From: an uncultured Bacteroidota bacterium
GTDB lineage: Bacteria > Bacteroidota > Bacteroidia > Chitinophagales > LD1
Direction of reading: 5' to 3'
Length of the DNA: 57,017 bases
Assembly (NCBI GenBank): GCA_937894725.1
Contig: CALAYL010000050.1
Coordinates: 1-57,017, forward strand
Positions 18,405-26,376 of this stretch are shown here, piece by piece. Below the pieces are notes generated by a model that was not told the origin of the DNA, made no database searches, and was given only the letters and a program-made list of their open reading frames with translations. The translations under genes were made by a program, and so were the position numbers. Numbering within the stretch: the stretch's first letter is position 1; every line of letters starts with the position of its first letter.

Positions 18405-18433
18405 TTGTCTAAAATTGGAATAGGATAATTTTG
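18405..18433 (+). promoter_or_regulatory. Candidate Bacteroidota promoter for 18469 gene
   Basis: TTG (18405-18407), 18 bases, then TAATTTTG (18426-18433), matching the Bacteroidota -33/-7 pattern TTG-N17-23-TAnnTTTG. A transcript starting near 18440 would have a leader of about 30 bases before the radical SAM gene. Confidence 0.5.
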
Positions 18434-18468
18434 GAATAAGCCTAGAATTTATTTATGTTTAGAATTAG

Positions 18469-19998
18469 ATGAAAGTTTGCTTAATCAATCCACAACGTTT
18501 ATTAGAGGTAAACACACCTACGTTAAAATCTACTCCTCCGCTTGGTTTAGCGTATATAGCGGCTGTACTCAAACAAGTTGGCTATGATGTAAATGTAATT
18601 GACGCAATAGCTGAAAATCCAAAGCATATCTTTCATTTCGATGATAAGATTAGTGTAAATGGGATGAGCTATGAAAGTATGCTTACAATGATACCTGCCG
18701 ATGTAAATGTTATAGGTTTCACATTTATGTTTTCCAATAACTGGCTGCTCTATCGCCACCTGATAGATTTGGTGGGCGAAGCTTTCCCTTCTGCAAAAGT
18801 GATAGCGGGAGGGGAACACATTTCTGCGATGCCAGCGTTTTGTATAAGACAAACCAAACATCTTTATGCCTGTGCGGTAGGAGAAGGAGAAGACACGGCT
18901 GTTGAACTATTCTGCGCAATAAAAGAGCATCGATCATTATATGGCATTGAAGGGATAGTGTATAGAGATGATAATGGGCAACCCATAACAAACAAGCGTA
19001 GGTCACGCGTACGAGGTATTAGCGAATTGCCAATGCCTGCTTGGGAGCTGTTTCCTCTAGAAAACTATGATAAATTTAAGTTAGCTTATGGAGTGCATCG
19101 TGGCAAATCATTACCTATTACAGCTACCAGAGGTTGTCCTTATGAGTGTACGTTTTGCAGTAGCCCAATGATGTGGACGACAAAGTACACAATGCGAAAC
19201 CCGCAAGAAGTAATAAATGAAATCACTTATTTGTATCACAATTATGGTATTCGCAATTTTGACTTTTACGACCTTACAGCTATTATTCGCAAAAAATGGA
19301 TTATTGAGTTTTGCCAAACGATAATTGCTTCTGGCTTAAAAATTACTTGGCAGATACCCGCTGGCACGCGTAGCGAAGCTATCGACTTTGAAGTAGCCGA
19401 TTATTTATATAAGAGTGGTTGTCGAAATATTACTTATGCTCCAGAGAGTGGCTCGCCAGAGTTGCTGAAAATGATAAAGAAAAAGGTAAATATAAATAGC
19501 ATTCTGCAATCTATGCAAGCAGCTCACCAAGCAGGTTTAAATATAAAATTGAACATGATTATCGGTTTCCCTGAAGATACCCATCAGAGTATACGATTAA
19601 CACTTTTATTTCTTATCAAAGCGTCTTGGTATGGTGCTCACGATACTATTCCTGCAATTTTTAGCCCATATCCAGGCTCTGAACTCTTTGATCGATTAGT
19701 CAAAGAAGGAGAAGTGAATCCTAATGACGACCAATATTTTCGCAATTTAGTATTTTATGACAGCTTTACCACTAATCGAATTTATAACAAAAACATAGAC
19801 CCTAAGTGGATACGATTTTATCAAGTGTTTCTCACATTGGTTTTTTATTTTTTCAATTATCTATTCCGGCCAACTCGCTTTTTTAGAACAATCTGGAATT
19901 TAGTATCTAACAATGCAGAATCAAGAGCTGAAGATACCTTGCTGGATTTCTTAAGAAACCTAAGGGCATATAAAAACAAAACTTTGGCTGCATCATAA
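18469..19998 (+). CDS. B12-binding-domain radical SAM enzyme (group A)
   Basis: This 509-aa protein has an N-terminal Rossmann-like B12-binding domain (about residues 1-180, with GGEHISAMP), then a radical SAM core with the [4Fe-4S] ligands C223, C227 and C230 (RGCPYECTFC). Such enzymes cleave S-adenosylmethionine and methylate or rearrange unactivated carbons. The canonical DxHxxG cobalamin motif is not seen, as in many relatives of BchE and the hopanoid methylases. A hydrophobic C-terminal segment (FLTLVFYFFNYLFRP, about residues 447-461) suggests membrane contact and is shared with the copies at 24814, 26377 and 31500. It is the only group-A copy on the plus strand, with its own likely promoter. 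Substrate unknown. Confidence 0.87.
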   Translation: MKVCLINPQRLLEVNTPTLKSTPPLGLAYIAAVLKQVGYDVNVIDAIAENPKHIFHFDDKISVNGMSYESMLTMIPADVNVIGFTFMFSNNWLLYRHLIDLVGEAFPSAKVIAGGEHISAMPAFCIRQTKHLYACAVGEGEDTAVELFCAIKEHRSLYGIEGIVYRDDNGQPITNKRRSRVRGISELPMPAWELFPLENYDKFKLAYGVHRGKSLPITATRGCPYECTFCSSPMMWTTKYTMRNPQEVINEITYLYHNYGIRNFDFYDLTAIIRKKWIIEFCQTIIASGLKITWQIPAGTRSEAIDFEVADYLYKSGCRNITYAPESGSPELLKMIKKKVNINSILQSMQAAHQAGLNIKLNMIIGFPEDTHQSIRLTLLFLIKASWYGAHDTIPAIFSPYPGSELFDRLVKEGEVNPNDDQYFRNLVFYDSFTTNRIYNKNIDPKWIRFYQVFLTLVFYFFNYLFRPTRFFRTIWNLVSNNAESRAEDTLLDFLRNLRAYKNKTLAAS

Positions 19999-20317
19999 TC
20001 TTATTTGGAATTTTTTTTCATGACCATTAACATAGGGTTATTGTTACAAATACTACTTTTTGAAAACTCCTATTACAAGGCAATCCAACCTTAAGTTCTA
20101 AACACGCTCAGTTGTGTAAATTAATATATCCATCTTAAGTCTGCTAATACTGAGTGGATTGTTCTTTTGTTTAACAAATTCAAATCGAATCTCGTCTCTA
20201 TTTTTCAATAAAACACCTATCAAACACTCCCGTATATCAAATGAATATGACGAAAAAAATCCATACGTTTATTTTTTAGCATTATTTGATAAAAAGCATA
20301 ATATTGTTGGCTAATTT
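19999..20317. other. Intergenic region without supported features
   Basis: These 319 bases between a radical SAM gene and a secreted-protein gene contain no open frame longer than about 25 codons from ATG, no stable hairpin that I can see, and no exact TAnnTTTG element. A run of eight T near 20010 follows the radical SAM stop but lacks a stem. TACGTTTA near 20266 is a weak -7-like sequence for the downstream gene. Confidence 0.5.
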
Positions 20318-21292
20318 ATGAATGTGAAGATGAAAAAGTTGCTCCTCATCAGCTTGATTTTTATTTTACTTGGAAAAAGTTCTCGCAGTACAAACTTATT
20401 TCCAAACAAACCTCATATCAAGGCCGTAGAGCAAATGAATCAAAAGGCATTGCTCCAAGCATGGCATATAGATAGCATTATGCTGCTTACATTTATCAAT
20501 AAAGGATTTTTTAGACCGAACGATACTTGCAAAGATTTCCAAATTGTTTTCCCGTCCATGAAAATTTGGCAAAGTCAGACCGACAATGAACTTCAAGCTA
20601 TTTTCGGATTGCACACAAATGAGAAAACAGCGAGAGCACTATCTGATTATTTTTATAAAAACATACCAGAGCTTTTCATAGACACCACCTATAATTTCGA
20701 CTTTGTTTACGAGATTACAAATGAAAATATCGTGCCGTTAATTGACATGGGTAAGGAAGGGAAAATAGCAGCTATCTGCACAAACTATACTGACTTTATC
20801 GAACAAGCTTGGCATAAATACCGACCAAATGGACAGGACATTGTGCTATCTGTGAATATTGATTCATTTTCCAACTATCCTCTCTCACATAAGGTGAATC
20901 TAATTTATTTTAAAGATGAAAACACCTATAAAGCCCTCGTGCTAGATGCAAACTTTGGGTATTTATATCCATTGAAGGAAGATGGAGAACTCTTTTCCAT
21001 CGAAGAACTAGAAAGTGTAAATCTTGACTCGTTTTCGCATACCTTTTCACTTCGTTTTTCAAAAGAAGATGTATTGAAAAATAAGCGATTTTTGACTAAT
21101 CATATTTGGCCATGCACCTACATGAAGTCTGAGGAAGCGCAATATTTTTATACCCAAAAAGGTGCACTAAGAAAGTATGAAATACACGATAAAGAAAGCT
21201 TAGAATTATTGAATATAGAATATTATACCCCCATCATTTTTCAGAAAACAATTTTAAATGCTTTAGTAAAGAATACGCCCCAATTTATGTAG
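20318..21292 (+). CDS. Secreted protein with possible transglutaminase-like C-H-D site
   Basis: This 324-aa protein has an N-terminal signal peptide (basic start, then LLLISLIFILLG). I do not recognise a named family with certainty. In the middle, C154 (AAICTNYTDF), H191 (LSHKVNLIYF) and D210 (LVLDANFGY) occur in the order, spacing and local context of the transglutaminase-like (papain-fold) catalytic triad: Cys at a helix start, then His and Asp on successive strands. If so it may cross-link, cleave or amidate envelope proteins. It is flanked by radical SAM genes and convergent with the 21367 gene. Export past the inner membrane is likely. The enzymatic call is inference. Confidence 0.5.
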   Translation: MNVKMKKLLLISLIFILLGKSSRSTNLFPNKPHIKAVEQMNQKALLQAWHIDSIMLLTFINKGFFRPNDTCKDFQIVFPSMKIWQSQTDNELQAIFGLHTNEKTARALSDYFYKNIPELFIDTTYNFDFVYEITNENIVPLIDMGKEGKIAAICTNYTDFIEQAWHKYRPNGQDIVLSVNIDSFSNYPLSHKVNLIYFKDENTYKALVLDANFGYLYPLKEDGELFSIEELESVNLDSFSHTFSLRFSKEDVLKNKRFLTNHIWPCTYMKSEEAQYFYTQKGALRKYEIHDKESLELLNIEYYTPIIFQKTILNALVKNTPQFM

Positions 21293-21366
21293 CGAATAGC
21301 TATTACGAAGCAATAAAGACAACTACAACCCTGCATCACATGAAGCTTTTATTTAGTTACGCCTCT

Positions 21367-22794
21367 TTATTTATCTTGAGATCCTTTCAATCCAGAAATG
21401 ATAAACTTTGCATCCAAAAATAAATATCTAAAAAAGCCTACGAGCAATCGAAACGCTTCGAAGGGATACGATTTAATTATCGATACCCGTTGAAAAAAAG
21501 TTTTTCTGGATAGATAAACGCTTCTGTAAAACCTTTTTTTGTTTTTAGTAAACTCGCTTATCATCTGATTGTTTTTCCATTCGTTTCTGTATGGATAAAT
21601 CGAAAAATCAATCATGTCTTTATAAATCGAAAATATCTCTGTACCAGGATAAGGTGTCAATGGATTGAAAGATACAAAATCAATCTTTGCATCAATCGCA
21701 AAATCAATCGTCTCGTTTATATCATCATTTGTTTCCTCAGGGTGTCCACTCATAAAAAACGCGGCTGTTTCAATGCCGATTTTATTACATAATTGTAGCG
21801 CACTCATGGCTTCTTCCTTTTTTACTTCCTTTTTGTAAATACCCAGCATTCGTTGGCTTCCAGTCTCCATGCCAAAATAGATACGAATACAGCCAGACTT
21901 TTTCATCCATAGTAGCATCTCTTCGTCTAGATTGTCTGTCCTGCTCAGACATACCCAATTTATATCTAGATTTTGGTCTATGATAGCTTTGGATAAGTCT
22001 ATAACCCTTCGTCTATTTATCGTAAAAGTATCATCAATAAATCGTATCGCTTTTACACCATATAATTCTTTCCATATTTTAATTTCTTCAATTACTCTAT
22101 CCGTACTTAATTGAGAAAGTTTGGTGCCATAGCTTTTTACACAATAGTTGCACTTATATGGACACCCTCTTATTGTCTGTATCATGCCGTAGGGCCTAGG
22201 GATTAAAGGCTCGAAATAGTAATCACCCTTAGGCAATAAATCATAGGCAGGTATAGGTAAATCGTTTGGATCCTTTATTCTGGCTGATGTACCTTGTATG
22301 GTAAAGTGGCCAACTTGATTTACTCTTGCTATACCTTGTACCAAGGCTATATCGCCATTATGTAGAATACAATCAACTAAACTAGTAAAGACCATCTCCG
22401 GCTCTCCAAGTATCACTAAATCGGCATTTGAATATTGTAGCGTTTGCTCAGGAAAATGAGTAGCATAATGCCCAAAATAGATATATATCGCAGATGGGAT
22501 CGCTTGCTTTATAACGTTGAATATGTCAATATCTTGTTCGAAACACTCAAAACCTGTAATGGACAATACAATATCTGGACTATATTCCATTATGTCTGTT
22601 ATCGTCTCTGCTGTAGATTTTTTCTCCGCTATTGCATCTATTAATTTCACCTCTACACCATTCCATTCTCTAGCGACTGATGCACAAGACAACAGTTCTA
22701 GTGGAGGCATCAAACTTTCGGGGGATACATAACTACACATATACCTCCTAGTGATTTGTTCTTCGTTTGGAAGGTTAAGAAACAGAATTTTCAT
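21367..22794 (-). CDS. B12-binding-domain radical SAM enzyme (group B)
   Basis: This 475-aa protein has a B12-binding Rossmann-like domain at residues 1-180 and a radical SAM core with C211, C215 and C218 (RGCPYKCNYC). It forms a distinct subgroup with the copy at 30064: both start with an NLP(N/S)-x-ITRRYMCSY segment and contain GFECFE and an FGHY motif. It begins two bases after the stop of a 59-aa peptide gene (22797-22976), the tightest coupling in the locus. It closes the minus-strand string running from 27951. C-methylation, thiolation or rearrangement of an unactivated carbon is expected from the family; the substrate is unknown, and the adjacent peptide is one candidate. Confidence 0.87.
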   Translation of the reverse strand: MKILFLNLPNEEQITRRYMCSYVSPESLMPPLELLSCASVAREWNGVEVKLIDAIAEKKSTAETITDIMEYSPDIVLSITGFECFEQDIDIFNVIKQAIPSAIYIYFGHYATHFPEQTLQYSNADLVILGEPEMVFTSLVDCILHNGDIALVQGIARVNQVGHFTIQGTSARIKDPNDLPIPAYDLLPKGDYYFEPLIPRPYGMIQTIRGCPYKCNYCVKSYGTKLSQLSTDRVIEEIKIWKELYGVKAIRFIDDTFTINRRRVIDLSKAIIDQNLDINWVCLSRTDNLDEEMLLWMKKSGCIRIYFGMETGSQRMLGIYKKEVKKEEAMSALQLCNKIGIETAAFFMSGHPEETNDDINETIDFAIDAKIDFVSFNPLTPYPGTEIFSIYKDMIDFSIYPYRNEWKNNQMISEFTKNKKRFYRSVYLSRKTFFQRVSIIKSYPFEAFRLLVGFFRYLFLDAKFIISGLKGSQDK

Positions 22795-22796
22795 AC

Positions 22797-22976
22797 TTAT
22801 CCTTTTACCAAGTTTTCTTTTTTAACTATTGTAGCAGACTGCGTTAGGTGACTTACCGAACTATCGTATGAATCTAACAAAAAATCGTTATCGATTACCT
22901 CTCTAGTATTGAGTACTAAGTCACTATCCGGTGATCTTTGCATAAAATATTGATTTTCCCTATTTTGTTCTGACAT
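22797..22976 (-). CDS. 59-aa peptide, candidate substrate or accessory peptide
   Basis: This short frame starts at ATG 22976 and ends with TAA at 22797-22799, two bases before the ATG of the group-B radical SAM gene. It begins 81 bases after the AspH-type hydroxylase gene on the same strand. The product begins MSEQNRENQYFMQRSPDSD, is rich in Asp, Asn and Ser (seven Asp), and has no Cys, no signal peptide and no membrane segment. Its charged N-terminus and position between a peptide-type hydroxylase and a radical SAM enzyme resemble ribosomal-peptide precursor arrangements, though no known precursor family is recognised. A small regulatory or chaperone-like protein is possible. It may also be non-coding by chance; conservation would decide. 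Confidence 0.5.
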   Translation of the reverse strand: MSEQNRENQYFMQRSPDSDLVLNTREVIDNDFLLDSYDSSVSHLTQSATIVKKENLVKG

Positions 22977-23057
22977 AATTTCGATTCTTTAGGTTAAATC
23001 CATATTCCCATTTCTCTGTGCTTATATTCCAATAACTCATTTCTAATACGTTTATCA

Positions 23058-23822
23058 TTAGACCTTTGTAGGTTTTTTTGCAATGTTTCTTTGCAGGGGC
23101 AAATATATATACCAAACAGCAGCTATCATCTTATGCAACCCAGCTTGGATGAAAGTGGGTAATCGGAAAACAAAGCTGAACTTAACGTCTATATACTTAA
23201 TTGTCAATGCAGATAAACTTTGCGCATTGACCCAAAGTTTTTGAGATAAGAATTCATCTTTTGTAATATCAAACACTAATACAAATCTACGTCTATCGCT
23301 GTTGTTCCAAACAGTATGCCAGTGACAGTCGCTAAAAAGCGTCACTTTGCCCTGCTCCCAACTTCGCTGCTGGTCGCCTACTTGTATGCCTGCTATAGGT
23401 AACTTTGCAGGAATGACAATACCTAAATGACCTCGTATGGTAGTGTTGGTTTCACCTATATGAGGCAGCACACTGCTATGCGATTCTAATACTGTAAATT
23501 CAGCAAAAGTAAGGTTGGGTATCGATTTGAGTAATGAATAGGTTTTAGGAAATAGCCTACAATTCTCATGATACTGCCACATAAAATTCCAGAAATAGAT
23601 ATTTTTCCATGCACCAGAAGAAGATAAATGAGGAGGATTAGGACTACTCAATTTGATATCCTGATTGCCTTCAATGATGGATCTAAACTCTTCATAAATG
23701 ATTTGCCAATTTCCCTCTAAAATTTTTACCCATGAATAATCCGCAGGATTATAAAAATAGGGCTCAGGACCACTATAAGTAGCCTGCTCGTCTAAAAAAA
23801 ATATGGCTTTATTCTTCCCCAT
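23058..23822 (-). CDS. Aspartyl/asparaginyl beta-hydroxylase family oxygenase
   Basis: This 254-aa protein is of the AspH/LpxO (Asp_Arg_Hydrox) family of Fe(II)/2-oxoglutarate oxygenases, whose members hydroxylate Asp/Asn in peptides, free amino acids or lipid A acyl chains. Visible family signature: LPHIGETNTTIRGHLGI (H121, R130, H132), the W-E-x-G-K strand, and DCHWHTVWNNSDRRR with the distal ligand H169 and the 2-oxoglutarate-binding arginine. As is normal for this family, only the two-His ligand set is expected. It follows the PhyH gene at 23955 after 132 bases and precedes the 59-aa peptide by 81 bases, all on the minus strand. Whether it acts on a peptide or a lipid/glycan is undecided. 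Confidence 0.87.
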   Translation of the reverse strand: MGKNKAIFFLDEQATYSGPEPYFYNPADYSWVKILEGNWQIIYEEFRSIIEGNQDIKLSSPNPPHLSSSGAWKNIYFWNFMWQYHENCRLFPKTYSLLKSIPNLTFAEFTVLESHSSVLPHIGETNTTIRGHLGIVIPAKLPIAGIQVGDQQRSWEQGKVTLFSDCHWHTVWNNSDRRRFVLVFDITKDEFLSQKLWVNAQSLSALTIKYIDVKFSFVFRLPTFIQAGLHKMIAAVWYIYLPLQRNIAKKPTKV

Positions 23823-23954
23823 TTAAATGCTAGATATGCCAGTGTAATATGATCTAAATGTATTTAAAATAGTAGTAGTTTCTAATGGATTTGATATTAA
23901 GTTTGATAACTCAGTCGAAAATGAAAAGCTGAATCAAATGCCACTATTATTCCA

Positions 23955-24806
23955 TTAGTGATGTCCATACTCACTCAAGTAACGATTAAAGTCATCTGTG
24001 CTTATTTGAGGAAATGCGTAAGGGAACACCTTATCTGGCTCCCTACCTTTAGGCCTATCACCCACCGCGAAGGTCAAAAATTCCTCGGGTAAAATGTTGT
24101 ATTCTTCTACCATAGGCGGAGTGCCCACCTCAGTATTATAATAAAATTTGAATGGGGCGTTTTTAGAATATAAGCCTATAATGGCACTAACTCTCCTACA
24201 ATTAGATAAATTTGCGAAAGAGCCATGAAGTACACCACAGTCAAACACTACTGCTTCACCTGCTTTTAAACAAACGGACGTTAGATGCTCTTCTGTAAGC
24301 GATTCCACCTTTTCAAAAAGGGGTGGAAAATTAGGTGCCATTCGCAGGTTTCTAATAATGTGATGGCTTCCTTTTAAAAAACGAAGCGCACCATTTTCGA
24401 TATTAATGTCTTCTAATGCCACCCACATATTGACAGAAAAATACTGCTCCTCATCAACCAAGGTCCAATCTTGATGAGGCTGAAAGGTTGTATCACTACC
24501 CATTCCTTTTACAATAAAATTAGCACCCAATACTCCGACATTTTGAAGGATGTCGAAAATAAATGGATTTAAAAGTGTTTGAAGAGACTCGTTTACGGCA
24601 GATACTAATGTCCAATCTTGAGTAAGGTGAGTAGTATGATGAAACCCCCTTTGAGTTTTTTCGTGGGCTTCTTTATATCCACTATAGCATTGCTGCAATT
24701 TTAATAGCGCAGCTGTATCTGCAATGAAGGGCAACTTGACGAAACCATCTTCCTCTAATTGCCTATTGAGCCTATTATCTTTAAATATGGGTTCCTTTTT
24801 GCTCAT
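23955..24806 (-). CDS. PhyH-family Fe(II)/2-oxoglutarate dioxygenase
   Basis: This 283-aa PhyH oxygenase has ligands H111-x-D113 (PHQDW) and H194 (VLHGS), with R204/R205 available for 2-oxoglutarate. It retains the NMWVALED strand and LKGSH motif. It starts seven bases after the group-A radical SAM gene at 24814, so it is co-transcribed with the radical SAM tandem. Unlike the right-hand PhyH copies it ends directly after the fold (LSEYGHH), without an amphipathic tail. Radical SAM and hydroxylase in immediate sequence suggest successive modification of one substrate (inference). Confidence 0.86.
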   Translation of the reverse strand: MSKKEPIFKDNRLNRQLEEDGFVKLPFIADTAALLKLQQCYSGYKEAHEKTQRGFHHTTHLTQDWTLVSAVNESLQTLLNPFIFDILQNVGVLGANFIVKGMGSDTTFQPHQDWTLVDEEQYFSVNMWVALEDINIENGALRFLKGSHHIIRNLRMAPNFPPLFEKVESLTEEHLTSVCLKAGEAVVFDCGVLHGSFANLSNCRRVSAIIGLYSKNAPFKFYYNTEVGTPPMVEEYNILPEEFLTFAVGDRPKGREPDKVFPYAFPQISTDDFNRYLSEYGHH

Positions 24807-24813
24807 AATTGTA

Positions 24814-26358
24814 TTAAGATTTTACATGCAACATCTGTCTAAGCCTATGCGCTACTTTTTGTTCAAATACAGAGTTGGTTTGATTGTTATAGATATTTTT
24901 AATTGCAGCAAAAAAGGACTTAGGTTTATAAACATACTTAGCACCATAAAAAGCTACATAAGCCAATACGTAATAAATAGAATAGCTAAATGCGCTAATA
25001 TTATCATTAAAAATAGCACTAGTGCGACTTTTATCTATAATCAAAATAGACTCAACAAAATAATCATCATCATCTAATTGCACCTTTCCCTCCTCAATCA
25101 TACGTGTAAAAAGTACGCTGCCTGGGTAGGGTCTAAATATAGCTAATGCCAAATCATCAATGTTTGCTTTTCCACATTTTGCCAAAAATCGCAAGGTTGC
25201 CCATACATCTTTGTGTTTTTCATCTGGCAACGCCAAGATCATATTAATGTATATAATCATACCTTCCTGGCTTGAATACTCCATTGACTTTAAGATGTTA
25301 TCTAAATCCACTTTTTTCTTTATCAACTTGAGCATTCTTTCAGAGCCACTCTCTGGGGCATAAGTGATAAAAAAACAACCTGATTTTTTTAAATATCTTG
25401 CTACCTCAGCATCTATAGCTTCAGAACGTGTTCCTGCTGGAATTTTCCAAGTGATATTTAGCTCTCTGTCTAAAAGTATTTTTGCAAATTCAATCACCCA
25501 ACGCTTTTGTATAATAGCCGTGAGGTCGTAAAACTCAAAGTTAGTGATGTTATACGTTGCTTTCAGATATGCTATTTCGTCAGCGACCAATGCAGGCGTT
25601 CGCATAAAATAACGAGTACCCCACATATCTGGACTAGTACAGAAAGTGCATTCATAAGGGCATCCTCGAGTAGCTAGAAGGGGTAATGTTTTCCTTGGTT
25701 CTTCACCACTTATGGTAGTATATCGAGTATATTTATCTATCGGAAACAAATGCCATGCTGGTATAGGTACACTATCTACATTTCTAATTCTACTCCTTCG
25801 CTTTGTTTGTACAAAATTCTCTCCATCTCTATACATGATGCCTTCGACTTGACTCAAATCGCTTTTTTCGATAAATGCATTTAACAAGGCCATGACCGTT
25901 TCTTCCCCCTCTCCTAATACACACACTTCAAGTGCTGGGGCTTGCTTCATACAAAACTCTGGCATACTCGAAATACTTTCGCCTCCTGCTATAATTTTTG
26001 CCTTCGGAAATCGATCTGCCAAAAATGCAATAAGTGCCCTATCCGCCACCCAGTTGATGCTAAACATACTGCTTATCCCAATAATCTCTACCTTAGGATT
26101 AATCATAGAAGCAATTTCATCAAAGGTGAGTCCCATTAAAGACAAAGAGTATTTAGGTATCTTTTTAGTTACCTTTATAGGCAACTCTACAGGCAAAATT
26201 TGAGAGGCATTTTCAACAATGCCATCTATAGCCTTGACGTCATGCCCTGCTTCGATTAATAGGGCGGCTAATAAAGCAATACCAAGAGGGGGATGGGAGT
26301 CTATAGGAGTAGAGTCCGTCTCCATGAGCTTGGGTGGTCGTATCAAACAAATCTTCAT
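24814..26358 (-). CDS. B12-binding-domain radical SAM enzyme (group A)
   Basis: This 514-aa protein is paralogous to 18469, 26377 and 31500. B12-type Rossmann-like domain about 1-185 (GGESISSMPEF), radical SAM ligands C233, C237 and C240 in RGCPYECTFC, then YAPESGSERMLKLIKKKV common to the group. The C-terminal hydrophobic stretch YVLAYVAFYGAKYVYKP matches the FRP/YKP tail of the group. It lies 18 bases downstream of its closest-looking neighbour, 26377, making a tandem pair, and seven bases upstream of a PhyH gene. It is expected to act on an unactivated carbon; the reaction is unknown. Confidence 0.87.
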   Translation of the reverse strand: MKICLIRPPKLMETDSTPIDSHPPLGIALLAALLIEAGHDVKAIDGIVENASQILPVELPIKVTKKIPKYSLSLMGLTFDEIASMINPKVEIIGISSMFSINWVADRALIAFLADRFPKAKIIAGGESISSMPEFCMKQAPALEVCVLGEGEETVMALLNAFIEKSDLSQVEGIMYRDGENFVQTKRRSRIRNVDSVPIPAWHLFPIDKYTRYTTISGEEPRKTLPLLATRGCPYECTFCTSPDMWGTRYFMRTPALVADEIAYLKATYNITNFEFYDLTAIIQKRWVIEFAKILLDRELNITWKIPAGTRSEAIDAEVARYLKKSGCFFITYAPESGSERMLKLIKKKVDLDNILKSMEYSSQEGMIIYINMILALPDEKHKDVWATLRFLAKCGKANIDDLALAIFRPYPGSVLFTRMIEEGKVQLDDDDYFVESILIIDKSRTSAIFNDNISAFSYSIYYVLAYVAFYGAKYVYKPKSFFAAIKNIYNNQTNSVFEQKVAHRLRQMLHVKS

Positions 26359-26376
26359 CTAGCTATCATTTTATTC

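Noticed and set aside
23882..23958. Inverted repeat CTAATGGA/TCCATTAG around the gap between PhyH and AspH genes
   Set aside because: Eight-base arms are separated by about 60 bases in AT-rich DNA, which is expected by chance; not a credible hairpin.
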